A stretch of DNA of 64,000 bases from Lachnospiraceae bacterium JC7 (GCA_000513555.1 ALYD01000007.1:46332-110331); one strand, 5' to 3'; numbered from the stretch's first letter, positions 8,972 through 18,114 are shown. Program-made: numbers and translations. The notes: generated by a model not told the origin, from the letters alone.

Positions 8972-11047
8972 TTATTTCCCTTCAGCTGCAAGCTGTCCTG
9001 CGAGTCTTCCGAAGGTTGCAATACGGCCTGCCTGAGTTCCTGAAAGAAGGTTAGGATAGCTGCCGTTGTAGTAACCGCCGGCATCATTACCGACTACGAA
9101 GAGGCCCTCGATAGGCTTAAACTCTGTACTGAGAGCATGCATTTCCTCATCTACCATGATTCCATCCATTGTACAGAGGAGATATCCGCCGGCCTGGCGT
9201 ACACCGTAGAATGGAGCCTCGGTAAGGGAAGAAAGTCTGAATCCTTCTTTTCCGAAATCCTCATCCTCTCCCTTCTTGTAAAGCTCATTGTAACGGTCTA
9301 CGGTCGCCTTGAACTTATCTACCGGAAGTCCGAGCTTTTCTGCAAGCTCCTCAACAGTATCAGCCTTTACGATATAGCCGTCAGCCTCAAGACCCTGATT
9401 CATCCCCTGAACCATCTCCATGGTAAAAACAGAATCTGTTCCGTTGGCATGAGGGTAAAGTCTGCTGCAGCCGTGGGTCTCGAATCTCTTACAGTCCTCA
9501 GGATACTTGCTGTCCCAGATCTCACAATAGGTATGGAACGGCTCCTTTGATGCCTGATGGAGGATGTAGTCATAGGGCTGTGACTCGTTCATGAAACGCT
9601 CACCGTTGAGATTCACCTTGAGGAACGGCTGTGAACCCATCCAGAAAAGTGTACCACGGGTCGGCTCACCAAGCTTTCCTTTTTCATCAGGCTTAACGGC
9701 ACCACGCTCAAATATCATAGATGTGTGAGTGGTATCCATCACAGCACCTGCCCAGAGACATGCTCTGATTCCGCTGCCCTTCGCTCCTGCCTTTGAGTAG
9801 TTAACAGAGGTCTGCTCAAGAGTCCATGGCTGAAGCTGTCTAAGCATATCCTCGTCGGCACTGTATCCACCGGTAGCGATGATGACACCCTTAGAAGCAT
9901 TGTAACGAACATAATTTCCGTCCGTGTCAGTTGCGATAAGACCGGTCACTCTTCCGGCGTCATTCTTTTCAAGCTTTATCATAGTGACCTCATAACGGGT
10001 CTCAAGTCCCTTCGCCTCAGCATATTCAAGAACCTTATCCATGGTCTGCTGCTCATAATAGGTCTCGTCATACTGAACGCTGTGACCAACCTCAAGGCCC
10101 TGATAGTTCTGCTTCAGTTCGTCGTTATCGAACTCATGACGGAATTCCATGCCGCCCTGCTTGAGAACATCCTTGAACCAGTCCATGGTTTCACCGGAAC
10201 GGTCTGCCCAAACCTTGACGATGCTGCGCTTCGCATAGCCCTGGCTCCAGTCACAGATGTATTTGATAGCTTCGTTCTTGTCAACATTATGGCCATCTTC
10301 TTTCTGCTCTGTTGAATCGCAGGCAGCAAGGGTGTCACGTATGCCGGAAGCCTTGTCATGATCGAATTTCTCTATGAGGATGGTCTTTGCACCCTTTTCA
10401 GCCGCTGCGGCAGCCGCAAAAAGACCTGATGAGCCGGCACCAACTACCAGAACCTCACAGTCAACAGTCTCCTTTATATCGCTCTCTGAAACTTCAGGAG
10501 CCTCTCCCAGCCAGTCAGAAGCTGTTTCTGCCGCAACCTCTTCAAGAGTTATCTCCTGTCCCGAAGCCTGTGACATACAGTCGAGAACTGCAGTCTTAAT
10601 GGCATTGCTTGTAACAGTTGCGCCTGAAACTGCATCGATCTCTGCGCCCTGTGCATCCAGAACCTTCTTTGACATCTCATCGCCGATGGCGGCACCGATA
10701 TTCTGTGTCTCACCTGAAACATCGATCTTTATATCTGTGATGCTCTTTTCATCAAAGCTCATTGTTACCTTGACATCACTTGCCATGCCTCTTGCGGATG
10801 CGGAATAAGTTCCCGGTGTGTATGTCAATGTCTTCGTCGCAGCATTGAGAGCTTCCTTCGCAAGCTCAGTTTCCGCTGCAGTTGTCTCCGCTGCCAATGT
10901 TTCGGCAGCTTTTGTTCCTGCTCCTGTTGTTGCCTCCGGCACCTCAGTACTGCGACCACAGCCATATATGCCTGCAAATGTCAGTGCCGCAAGTCCTGCA
11001 CCTATACCCTTCACAAAGCTTCGTCTTGAAACTGTTTTGTTATCCAT
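8972..11047 (-). CDS. Tat-exported lipoprotein flavin reductase (FMN-binding domain plus FAD-binding domain)
   Basis: Extracytoplasmic reductase of the fumarate/urocanate reductase superfamily. A twin-arginine signal (SRRSFVKG, residues 7-14) ends in a lipobox with Cys30. An FMN-binding domain (~75-165) holds DAVSGATVTSNA, the Thr site flavinylated by ApbE-type enzymes. The FAD domain begins EVLVVGAGSSGLFAA (~200) and runs to the C terminus. The positions that bind carboxylates in fumarate reductases look altered: RFMNESQPYDYIL has no Arg-Asp pair, and the C-terminal Asn-Arg-Leu motif reads SYPNLLSG. The substrate is therefore probably not fumarate. A LysR gene is divergent, 205 bp away. GGAGG precedes the start. 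Confidence 0.85.
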   Translation of the reverse strand: MDNKTVSRRSFVKGIGAGLAALTFAGIYGCGRSTEVPEATTGAGTKAAETLAAETTAAETELAKEALNAATKTLTYTPGTYSASARGMASDVKVTMSFDEKSITDIKIDVSGETQNIGAAIGDEMSKKVLDAQGAEIDAVSGATVTSNAIKTAVLDCMSQASGQEITLEEVAAETASDWLGEAPEVSESDIKETVDCEVLVVGAGSSGLFAAAAAAEKGAKTILIEKFDHDKASGIRDTLAACDSTEQKEDGHNVDKNEAIKYICDWSQGYAKRSIVKVWADRSGETMDWFKDVLKQGGMEFRHEFDNDELKQNYQGLEVGHSVQYDETYYEQQTMDKVLEYAEAKGLETRYEVTMIKLEKNDAGRVTGLIATDTDGNYVRYNASKGVIIATGGYSADEDMLRQLQPWTLEQTSVNYSKAGAKGSGIRACLWAGAVMDTTHTSMIFERGAVKPDEKGKLGEPTRGTLFWMGSQPFLKVNLNGERFMNESQPYDYILHQASKEPFHTYCEIWDSKYPEDCKRFETHGCSRLYPHANGTDSVFTMEMVQGMNQGLEADGYIVKADTVEELAEKLGLPVDKFKATVDRYNELYKKGEDEDFGKEGFRLSSLTEAPFYGVRQAGGYLLCTMDGIMVDEEMHALSTEFKPIEGLFVVGNDAGGYYNGSYPNLLSGTQAGRIATFGRLAGQLAAEGK

Positions 11048-11252
11048 GTTTTCCTCCTGAAATGTTCACCGTGAAGATATTTTCATTTGAAACTGTTTCT
11101 TCCATGGTGAAGCTCTTACGCCTTTCCTGCATTGAGAATCTGCGTAAAATTAGTGTTTATTCAGGATGAACATAACACCTTTACAGTTGGCGAAAAAGCA
11201 ATTATCCTTAGAGTACAAACGCAAGCTGAACTTGCATTAGAGAGGTTACTTT

Positions 11253-12188
11253 ATGACTATTCAACAGCTTCATATCTTCCGGGTTTTGGCATCCGAAATG
11301 AATTACTCAAAGGCATCCGAAAAACTGTTTATGACGAGGCAGGCCGTAAAGCAGAATATCACTTCCATGGAGTCTGAGCTTGGTGGAGCCTTATTTGAAA
11401 ATTTCAAAAACCATATAAGTCTCACCCCTAAGGGCCAACTGCTTCTTCAGGAATCTTCTCCTGTGATTGAAAGCTTTGACAATATGATGAAAAGCATGTA
11501 CTCGGATCTGAGTCTGGAAGGTACTGTCTCTATAGGAATAAGTGTTTCGCTGCTTCCGGGATTTCTTCCGGCACTTCATGAAAAGCTTTTGAATTTTAAT
11601 CAGGCTTTCCCTAATGTAAACATTAGCCTGCTGGATATGGAAAATGATGAAGTGGTAAAAAAGGTTCAGAGTGGTGAGCTCTCCATGGGCATCATCATGG
11701 ATCTCGGAAATGCCATAGAGGGTTTTAACCGGTATGAGATCATCGCCTGCAAGCTTGCAGCCATGGTGGAGGCTCATCACCGTTTGTGGGATGCAGAGCA
11801 GCTGACTTTAGGTGATCTTTCCGGTGAGACTATACAGATTCCCGGAATGAGCGATGCATTTCTTCCTCTGTTTGAGACTATAAAAAAGGAACAGCTCGAT
11901 ATAAAAATCGAAGTGTCCCATCATTATTATCAGGTCTATTATAAGGTACGGGACAACGGAATCATCGGTCTGAACCGTTACTTTCCGCCGGAAAACGATA
12001 CTCCCGACAGCACCCGTGACATCCTCCTGGAGGATGCTCCCCCGCTCTGCGCTTCGGTCATCACCAAAAAAGAGCCCGGTATTCCCAAGCTTACAGCCTA
12101 CGTTAATCCGCTGGTGAATGCTCTCAGAACCGGGTATATGAACGAACCCTTTGTAAGAGATAAGACGGGGCCGGAGGATAAGAGGTAA
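11253..12188 (+). CDS. LysR-type transcriptional regulator
   Basis: A 311-residue LysR regulator. The winged HTH (~1-60) includes YSKASEKLFMTRQAVKQNI, followed by the linker helix and the periplasmic-binding-protein-like effector domain (~90-290). It is divergent from the flavin reductase gene and most likely controls it. AGAGG lies 7 nt before the ATG. Its last 45 codons are duplicated as a broken fragment at 4747-4877. Confidence 0.93.
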   Translation: MTIQQLHIFRVLASEMNYSKASEKLFMTRQAVKQNITSMESELGGALFENFKNHISLTPKGQLLLQESSPVIESFDNMMKSMYSDLSLEGTVSIGISVSLLPGFLPALHEKLLNFNQAFPNVNISLLDMENDEVVKKVQSGELSMGIIMDLGNAIEGFNRYEIIACKLAAMVEAHHRLWDAEQLTLGDLSGETIQIPGMSDAFLPLFETIKKEQLDIKIEVSHHYYQVYYKVRDNGIIGLNRYFPPENDTPDSTRDILLEDAPPLCASVITKKEPGIPKLTAYVNPLVNALRTGYMNEPFVRDKTGPEDKR

Positions 12189-12296
12189 TATGTATAGATT
12201 AATTTCATGACCAGATGAGAGTTATTATATATCTTAAATTTGACATATGCCCTATTTTGAGGTTATAGAACTCTCATCTTCTGATAAAGATATTTC

Positions 12297-12409
12297 ATAT
12301 AGTCGGAATTTAGACCATATGAAAACAAACGTCTTTTTGGTATTATAAGTTTCAGAATCATTCAATCGATTCAAATTCATAATTTCTTACACGTTCTGTG
12401 ATTGAGAAA
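12297..12409. repeat. 113-bp intergenic repeat, copy 2
   Basis: Partner of 7593-7705 with the same orientation and length. The conserved ends and the GAATCA-N6-TGATTC-like inverted repeat (here with ATCGAT in the centre) are present. No transposase is linked to it. Confidence 0.75.
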
Positions 12410-12501
12410 ATTTTCCCAAAGAAAAAGTGAAAAATATTTATAGGAAGAGTTGTTATTAAGCATTAAGGCAGAAAAGACTTGTACAAGAGACATTATGCTC
12501 A

Positions 12502-12550
12502 TTGACAAAGGAGCAAAAAAGATATACATTCAAGGTATCAAATGATACCT
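12502..12550 (+). promoter_or_regulatory. Promoter and palindromic operator of the MqsRA-like pair
   Basis: TTGACA (12502-12507) and a -10-like TACATT (12525-12530) are 17 nt apart. Immediately downstream is the palindrome AGGTATCA-AA-TGATACCT (12533-12550), just before the ribosome site. A palindrome over the start of transcription is the usual arrangement for antitoxin autorepression; MqsA operators also contain AGGT/ACCT half-sites. Confidence 0.6.
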
Positions 12551-12566
12551 CATAAGGAGGCTTAAT

Positions 12567-13004
12567 TTGACAAATGCAACAAAGTCACGTATTGAAAGTG
12601 AGCTCGAAATAAAAGCATATCTTCAGAATTTAAATTATGCGTTGAAAAGAGATGCAAAAATCGAATTTCAAGTCAGGCGAGTTGTTGATGATAAACGTGA
12701 TGAAAAATATACGAACCTGTATACAATCAATACATTATTTCCTAATGAGAATCCACTTGATGTTTTAAAACATGAATTATTACAGATAAAGGTTGAAGAT
12801 TATATTCAAACCGTAAAAGATCTCCGATTTCCCAAAAGAAGTGAAATGAGGGAATTTGGTAAAGTTTACAATGGTTCGGACGACGTATATATAAAAATAC
12901 GCGTAGAGCTGATTGGACAATCCGGAGGTGCAACGACATTTGTTATGTCATTCCATTTTGCGGAAAGAGCACTTACATCAGATATGTTTCCTTATAAGAA
13001 ATGA
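12567..13004 (+). CDS. Putative MqsR-like toxin with N-terminal extension
   Basis: A 145-residue protein with a TTG start, AAGGAGG 6 nt before it. The second half resembles MqsR: VEDYIQTVKDLR, a tyrosine-containing loop, DDVYIKIRVEL and a final VMSFHF strand, matching the order of elements in MqsR (a ribosome-independent mRNA interferase). The first ~60 residues are extra and not recognised. It lies 9 bp before a gene that looks like the MqsA antitoxin, toxin first, as in mqsRA. Toxin activity is inferred from this pairing. Confidence 0.6.
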   Translation: MTNATKSRIESELEIKAYLQNLNYALKRDAKIEFQVRRVVDDKRDEKYTNLYTINTLFPNENPLDVLKHELLQIKVEDYIQTVKDLRFPKRSEMREFGKVYNGSDDVYIKIRVELIGQSGGATTFVMSFHFAERALTSDMFPYKK

Positions 13005-13013
13005 GGTACTTAT

Positions 13014-13604
13014 ATGAATATGAAGATAGTAAACACCAAAAAACATTTGTGTACCTGCTGTATGGAAGAACATGAAGTCAAGACCGTCATAGTACCGGAA
13101 CATACGGTATTTAAGGGCATAGAAGTCAGCTATGATGCAGAATATATGTATTGTGACTTGGCTGAGGAAATATATATGACCGATCAGCAGATACAGAGCA
13201 ATGATATCCGTATGAAGGATGCCTATAGAATGAAGCAAGGTCTTTTGACCTCGTCTCAAATTGTAGCCATAAGAGCCAAATACGGTATAAGTCAGAGTGA
13301 TTTATGTCTCCTATTGGGATGGGGTGGAAAGACCATCACAAGATATGAAAGTCATCAGATTCAGGACAAAGCACACGATATGATATTAAAGAAAATCGAT
13401 GTGGATCCGGAATGGTTCTTATCACTGTTAACGGATGCCCGGGGAAATCTTTCAGAGGATTCCTTTCGTAAATACTATGACGCTGCCACATCGCTATACG
13501 AGAAATATAGGGATTTATATTTAAGGAAGGCAATAGAAGCGCAAAGAATAAGATATATGAAAAAAAGAATTCATCAGGTCGATTCAAAGCTTGTAGCGCA
13601 ATAG
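13014..13604 (+). CDS. MqsA-like antitoxin (zinc-binding N terminus plus HTH)
   Basis: A 196-residue protein. A CxxC pair (CTCC) near residue 13 and a later Cys in EYMYCDLAEE suggest the zinc-binding toxin-neutralising domain of MqsA. The HTH follows (~90-130) with YGISQSDLCLLLGWGGKTIT then RYES, close to the GGG..RYE signature of MqsA. About 60 extra residues follow the HTH, longer than classical MqsA (131 residues). A GAGG 7 nt before the ATG overlaps the toxin stop, so the two are translated together. It likely represses the palindrome at 12533. Confidence 0.75.
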   Translation: MNMKIVNTKKHLCTCCMEEHEVKTVIVPEHTVFKGIEVSYDAEYMYCDLAEEIYMTDQQIQSNDIRMKDAYRMKQGLLTSSQIVAIRAKYGISQSDLCLLLGWGGKTITRYESHQIQDKAHDMILKKIDVDPEWFLSLLTDARGNLSEDSFRKYYDAATSLYEKYRDLYLRKAIEAQRIRYMKKRIHQVDSKLVAQ

Positions 13605-13660
13605 TGATTTGAATGCAGTCTGATGAATTGCTTTGATATAAAGGGAAAGTATTATAATAA

Positions 13661-13701
13661 CCTGAACATCCGTAAATGCATAATGTATGCGGATGTTCAG
13701 G
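13661..13701. other. Inverted repeat after the antitoxin gene
   Basis: A 12-bp stem CCTGAACATCCG (13661-13672) pairs with 13690-13701 around a 17-nt loop. There is no T tract on either side, so it may act as a transcript-end structure but is not a standard terminator. Confidence 0.5.
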
Positions 13702-13775
13702 CAAAAACATATTCTATATATCCATATTGAAACTTAACTTACACCATTTAGTGTAGTCAGGTTTCACTTACATTT

Positions 13776-14741
13776 TTAAGGATTCACCACATTCTTTGGA
13801 TTTCCTTCCATAAACGCCCGGATGTTTTCTACTGTTACATCCAGAATCCTCTGGCGGGCGGCACGGGCGGCCCAGCTGATGTGAGGTGTGATGATGCAGT
13901 TCTTTGCTGTAAGGAGCGGATTATCACTGCGGATAGGCTCTGTTGAAACCACGTCGAGACCGGCGGCATAGACCTTTCCGTTGTTAAGGGCGTCCGCAAG
14001 GTCCTGCTCCACTACGAGCTGACCGCGGCTGTTGTTTATGAGGATGACACCGTCCTTCATTTTGCTGATGCTATCCTTATTTATGAGCCCTTCTGTCTCA
14101 GGGAACAGAGGACAGTGCAGGAATATGACATCAGATTCGCGGAACAATGTCTCTTTATCTACATACTCTCCTATCTCGCGACCCGCATCACTCTGTGATG
14201 GATTGTTGGCAAGCACACGCATGTTGAGAGCCTTCAGTATCTTTCCTGTAGCCTGACCGATTCTTCCGAATCCTATTATTCCGGCAGTCTTTCCGGAAAG
14301 CTCTATCATCGGGTGATCCCAGAAGCACCAGTCGATATTATTTTCCCATCGTCCTTCCTTTACTGCCCTGTCATGGTGACCGTAGTGAGAACAGATCTCA
14401 AGAAGAAGTCCCACAGCATACTGGCTCACGATATCTGTTCCATAGGCGGGAACATTTAAAACTACGATCCCTTTTTCCTTTGCATACTTGTAGTCCACGA
14501 CATTGTAGCCTGTTGCAAGCACAGCTATGGCCTTTAAGTCAGGGCACCTGTCTATGGTCTCCTTGGAAATCGGTGTCTTATTTATGACGATGACTTCTGC
14601 GTCTCCGATACGTTCAGCAATTATCGGCGCATCTATATAAGATGTGCGGTCATACACGGTGAGCTCCCCGAGCTTTTCAAGGGGCTCCCAGGAAAGGTCT
14701 CCCGGATTTTCGATGTAACCATCAAGAACAACTATTTTCAT
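13776..14741 (-). CDS. D-2-hydroxyacid dehydrogenase (hydroxypyruvate/glyoxylate reductase type)
   Basis: NAD(P)-dependent enzyme interconverting 2-hydroxy and 2-oxo acids. The Rossmann motif GFGRIGQATG sits near residue 150. The catalytic Arg (NNSRGQ), Glu (STEPIR) and His (TPHISWA) are in the expected order. The start is placed at 14741 (MKIVVLDG) because GGAGG overlaps the upstream in-frame ATG at 14753 and lies 5 nt before this one. It follows a TIM-barrel isomerase gene by 140 bp and probably shares its promoter. The neighbouring Tct transporter and dehydratase suggest a sugar-acid or tricarboxylate pathway; exact substrate unknown. Confidence 0.88.
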   Translation of the reverse strand: MKIVVLDGYIENPGDLSWEPLEKLGELTVYDRTSYIDAPIIAERIGDAEVIVINKTPISKETIDRCPDLKAIAVLATGYNVVDYKYAKEKGIVVLNVPAYGTDIVSQYAVGLLLEICSHYGHHDRAVKEGRWENNIDWCFWDHPMIELSGKTAGIIGFGRIGQATGKILKALNMRVLANNPSQSDAGREIGEYVDKETLFRESDVIFLHCPLFPETEGLINKDSISKMKDGVILINNSRGQLVVEQDLADALNNGKVYAAGLDVVSTEPIRSDNPLLTAKNCIITPHISWAARAARQRILDVTVENIRAFMEGNPKNVVNP

Positions 14742-14881
14742 TGTAACCTCCATGTTTTATACACTGATTCAATTTATCAATTTTACATATGTGTGTCGGT
14801 ACTATTTCCAGGTAAGTCGAATACTGCTCAGTATCGAAAAAACAGAATCAGGATAATAAATACACATATTGAATTTCAAGT

Positions 14882-15778
14882 TCAGTCTTCCAGCATTGCC
14901 CATGCACGATTCAGGCAACGCTTTGTATTTGCAAGTACGATATCCTCGTCTTCATCAGGTTTTGGGGAAACCTCCATGGAAAGGAAAAGTGGTGCCTCGG
15001 GTCTGAAGAAGCCTTCTTCCTTTAAAACCTTCAGGTAGTTGTAAAGCTCTTCTATATCGTTAGCACCGCCCGGGTATCCGAATCTCGGATGATGATCTCC
15101 GAAGTCAGCTTCCTTCGGATCTGCAACACCGTTTCCTATATGGAAATGACTAAGGTACGGACGGCAGGTGCGGATAACATCTGCGGATTTTTCATGACAA
15201 AGTGGAATATGTGAAAGATCCACCAGAAGTCCGAAATTCGAATGTTTCATCCTGACATCAGCGGCGAAGCGGGCAGCCAGTGATGAAGGTCCAATGAGAG
15301 ATGCCTTATCAATGTCATAGTCAAAGACCTCAAGCTCCACGAACATTCCCTTTTTCTCCGCATAGCTGCAGACAGCATCGGTAGTTTTCAGAAGCTGGCT
15401 GTAGGCAAGTTCCTTTGTCTCCTCCTGCCATTTTCCTGAAAGAAAGGCTATTCCTTTTGAACCGAGATACTCCGCCTCATCGATTGCTTTTTTGAGCACC
15501 TCTTCCGCTTTTTTTCTGCCTTTTTCATCTGTATCGTTTGGATTAAGTTTAGGCCCCAGTAGATTAGGCATGGCTCCATACCCCACAGAAAGATGGGAAG
15601 TTTCCAGAATCTTCTTTAGCTGGTCACGCTCTTCCTCACTCTTACACTGAGTAACTTCTATGGCATCGAAGTAGTCGTCTCTTGCTATTTTTACAGCTCC
15701 GTCTACAGTACCTGTTCTCGGATAGCTCATCCAGAGAAGGGTACCTACTTTGAAATACTTATGAATGGATTCTTTCAT
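14882..15778 (-). CDS. Sugar phosphate isomerase/epimerase-like TIM-barrel protein
   Basis: A 298-residue member of the xylose-isomerase-like TIM-barrel family. Candidate metal ligands are Glu in VELEVFDYD, Asp/His in VDLSHIPL, His in SHFHIGN and Glu in SMEVSP, in the order of the family. AAGGAG lies 8 nt before the ATG. A separate promoter seems likely, since a terminator (15943-15970) closes the upstream tct operon and a TATAAT (minus strand, 15855-15860) sits between. Likely isomerises a sugar acid or keto-sugar made by the neighbouring dehydratase; substrate not determined. Confidence 0.8.
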   Translation of the reverse strand: MKESIHKYFKVGTLLWMSYPRTGTVDGAVKIARDDYFDAIEVTQCKSEEERDQLKKILETSHLSVGYGAMPNLLGPKLNPNDTDEKGRKKAEEVLKKAIDEAEYLGSKGIAFLSGKWQEETKELAYSQLLKTTDAVCSYAEKKGMFVELEVFDYDIDKASLIGPSSLAARFAADVRMKHSNFGLLVDLSHIPLCHEKSADVIRTCRPYLSHFHIGNGVADPKEADFGDHHPRFGYPGGANDIEELYNYLKVLKEEGFFRPEAPLFLSMEVSPKPDEDEDIVLANTKRCLNRAWAMLED

Positions 15779-15942
15779 TTGAAGGCTCCTTTTTAATATA
15801 TATTCAATCTGCTGTAATGACAGTTTTCAGAACTTTCACTATAGCATCACTCTGATTATAAAGTCCGCTACACTTACTAGAAAACCAAGAATTTTTGTTG
15901 GAATCAAAAAGAAAATTTGTAGCTCTGATTTTTCCATAAATC

Positions 15943-15970
15943 AAAAAGCCCGACTCCGGAAAGTCAGGCT
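15943..15970 (-). terminator. Terminator of the first tct operon
   Basis: A 9-bp stem with one mismatch (15947-15955 with 15962-15970), followed on the minus strand by five T residues, 100 bp after the tctA stop. Confidence 0.8.
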
Positions 15971-16069
15971 ATGTTGGTATTCATTTTTGTGCTTGTCATA
16001 AGGATGCAGAGCTGTCACTGACGTACAAGGAACAGTCAGGTTCATGCATCAGTCTGCTGCAGCTCATTT

Positions 16070-17572
16070 TCACAGTGCCATTTCAGTCTTGGCTGCTCTC
16101 TTCTTTCTTGCTTCTGCTATATAGGGCCATGCTACAGAGAAAATGGCAAGCAGGAGGAAAATAAGAGACACAGGTCTTGTGAAGAACGGCGCATAGCTTC
16201 CGTGTGCAAAGCTTACGCCCTTTCTGAAATAGGATTCCAGATCATCGGAAAGGATAAAGGCAAGTACCAGAGGACTCAGGGAAATGCCTTCGATATTCAG
16301 GAAAATGGCAAGAACCGCCCATGCCAGCATCACAAAGATATTGAATTCCGTGTTGGAAACACCGAAGGAACCTATGAAGCATATGGTCAGTATAACGCTG
16401 TAGAGGAAGTGGTAAGGAACTTTCAGTATCATGGGAAGCCATCGCTTGAAAACTGCCTCGATGAGGAAAGTAACGATAGCGCTTATAAGTACACAAGCGA
16501 AAATCAGATAGCAGAGGTCCGGCTGGTTCGTCATGAACAGAGGGCCTGCCTGCAGTCCGTGTATGGTTAGTCCCGCAATGAGCATTGCGGTAATGCCGTC
16601 TCCCGGGATTCCCAGTGCCATCATGGGGATCATGGCACCGCCGAGGGAAGCATTGTTGGCGGTCTCAGAGGCCCAGACACCTTCCGCTGTGCCCTTTCCG
16701 AATTCCTCCGGGTGCTTGCTTGCCTGCTGTGCCTGACCGTAGGCTACCATGTTCGATATTCCGGAACCCATGCCCGGCAGGAAGCCGATCCAGAGACCTA
16801 TGAGGAATGAACGGATGATGGTGGGAAGATTTGAAATGAAATCCTTTAGCCCTATTCCGAATCCGTGGAGATCTGACTTCTGCACTTCCGGAAGCTTTCC
16901 CTGACCCTTTGCATAGTCCAGAATGATACGGCAAATGGCAAACATTCCCAGCATCTGACAAACTGTAGAAAGACCGGAATCAAGGTAATGGTTTCCAAAG
17001 GTATATCTCGCAACACCGGTTATAGGATCAAGTCCCACGCAGCCAAGGAAAAGTCCTATGCCTGCAGCCATGATGCCTTTCCAGATGTTCCCCTTGGAGA
17101 GGGCCGCCACCAGTGTGATGGCACAGAAGCAAAGGGAGAAATATTCCCATGGCCCGAGAAGAAGGGCCAGATCCGCGATTACAGGAGCTACCACTGTGGC
17201 GATAAGAACAGAACCAACAGTAGCAAGGAAGGAAGCTGTCATACCTACAGCGAGGGCCTTTGATGCCTCTCCCTTAAGTGTCATGGGATAGCCGTCAAAG
17301 CAAGTAGCTATGGAGGAACTTGAACCCGGGATACCGATGAGAACCGCGGAGATAAAGGTTCCGGATACGCCGCCTATCCACATCGCCAGCAACACGATAA
17401 AAGAAGTCTGAGTAGACAGACCAAAGGTCACCGGAAGCAGCAATGAGATTCCGAGGGTCGCTGACAGCCCGGGGATGGCTCCGAAGATTATTCCCACCAC
17501 GGAAACTCCGGCTATCAGGAGGAGATTCAGGGGCTGAAGACACAGCATGAGTCCGTTGATATAGTATTGCAT
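16070..17572 (-). CDS. tctA: Tripartite tricarboxylate transporter, large membrane subunit TctA (first copy)
   Basis: A 500-residue inner-membrane protein with about 12 predicted segments. It shows the two TctA signature regions: IFGAIPGLSATLGISLLLP near the N terminus and the related FLPGMGSGISN repeat around residue 270, plus ALGIPGDGITAML. It forms the translocation channel with TctB, fed by the lipoprotein TctC. The gene order tctC-tctB-tctA on the minus strand is standard. The substrate is likely a tri- or dicarboxylate or sugar acid, in view of the dehydratase gene heading the cluster. Confidence 0.93.
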   Translation of the reverse strand: MQYYINGLMLCLQPLNLLLIAGVSVVGIIFGAIPGLSATLGISLLLPVTFGLSTQTSFIVLLAMWIGGVSGTFISAVLIGIPGSSSSIATCFDGYPMTLKGEASKALAVGMTASFLATVGSVLIATVVAPVIADLALLLGPWEYFSLCFCAITLVAALSKGNIWKGIMAAGIGLFLGCVGLDPITGVARYTFGNHYLDSGLSTVCQMLGMFAICRIILDYAKGQGKLPEVQKSDLHGFGIGLKDFISNLPTIIRSFLIGLWIGFLPGMGSGISNMVAYGQAQQASKHPEEFGKGTAEGVWASETANNASLGGAMIPMMALGIPGDGITAMLIAGLTIHGLQAGPLFMTNQPDLCYLIFACVLISAIVTFLIEAVFKRWLPMILKVPYHFLYSVILTICFIGSFGVSNTEFNIFVMLAWAVLAIFLNIEGISLSPLVLAFILSDDLESYFRKGVSFAHGSYAPFFTRPVSLIFLLLAIFSVAWPYIAEARKKRAAKTEMAL

Positions 17573-17586
17573 TTAAGTAGTCCTCC

Positions 17587-18051
17587 TTATCTGAACAGTA
17601 TTCCCGCAGGCAGTTTGATTCTGAAACCAAGAACGAACATGGCATATAAGCACAGGGTGACCATGATGCTTATAAGTGCATTCTGCCACCATTTCACCTC
17701 TTCAGTACCCTTGAGGGTGTTGACAAATGCAAACATCGCAAAGGGCGTAGTAGGTAAAAATCCGAATAAGGTAAGGAGAATTCCGTAAAGGAGAACCTCG
17801 GAAAAACCTGTGATGACCTTTTTGATACCGCCTTCTGGAAAATATGGCTTCTCCTCTTCCCGGTTTTTCAGTCCGCGTATCAAAAGCATTACCGAACTGA
17901 TAAGTATCAGGAACAGTCCTACATAGGGCATCATTCTCGGTCCCGGTTCTATGAGGTTCGGGCGCTGGGTCATGTTTTGTGTCTCAATAAAAAACAGTAT
18001 TACTGCGATAATTCCGGCAATTCCTGCCTTGGTGTCTCGTTTAAGATTCAT
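17587..18051 (-). CDS. tctB: Tripartite tricarboxylate transporter, small membrane subunit TctB (first copy)
   Basis: A 154-residue protein with four hydrophobic segments, the TctB layout. The start is placed at 18051 (MNLKRDTK) because AGAGG lies 5 nt before it, while the longer frame from 18075 has no ribosome site. Its stop is 14 bp before tctA. Confidence 0.88.
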   Translation of the reverse strand: MNLKRDTKAGIAGIIAVILFFIETQNMTQRPNLIEPGPRMMPYVGLFLILISSVMLLIRGLKNREEEKPYFPEGGIKKVITGFSEVLLYGILLTLFGFLPTTPFAMFAFVNTLKGTEEVKWWQNALISIMVTLCLYAMFVLGFRIKLPAGILFR

Positions 18052-18114
18052 ATCATCCTCTGCTTGAATTTCCATTTAGATTTTTTCTGAATAAAAACTA
18101 CAACCTGTATCTGA

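Larger units (their letters stand above)
12189..12566. other. 378-bp intergenic region before the toxin-antitoxin pair
   Basis: Holds the second copy of the 113-bp repeat and the promoter/operator of the following pair. No terminator was recognised after the LysR gene. Confidence 0.55.

Noticed and set aside
10374..10808. Plus-strand frames inside the flavin reductase gene
   Set aside because: They are antisense to a well-supported gene, have no ribosome sites and show no family motifs.
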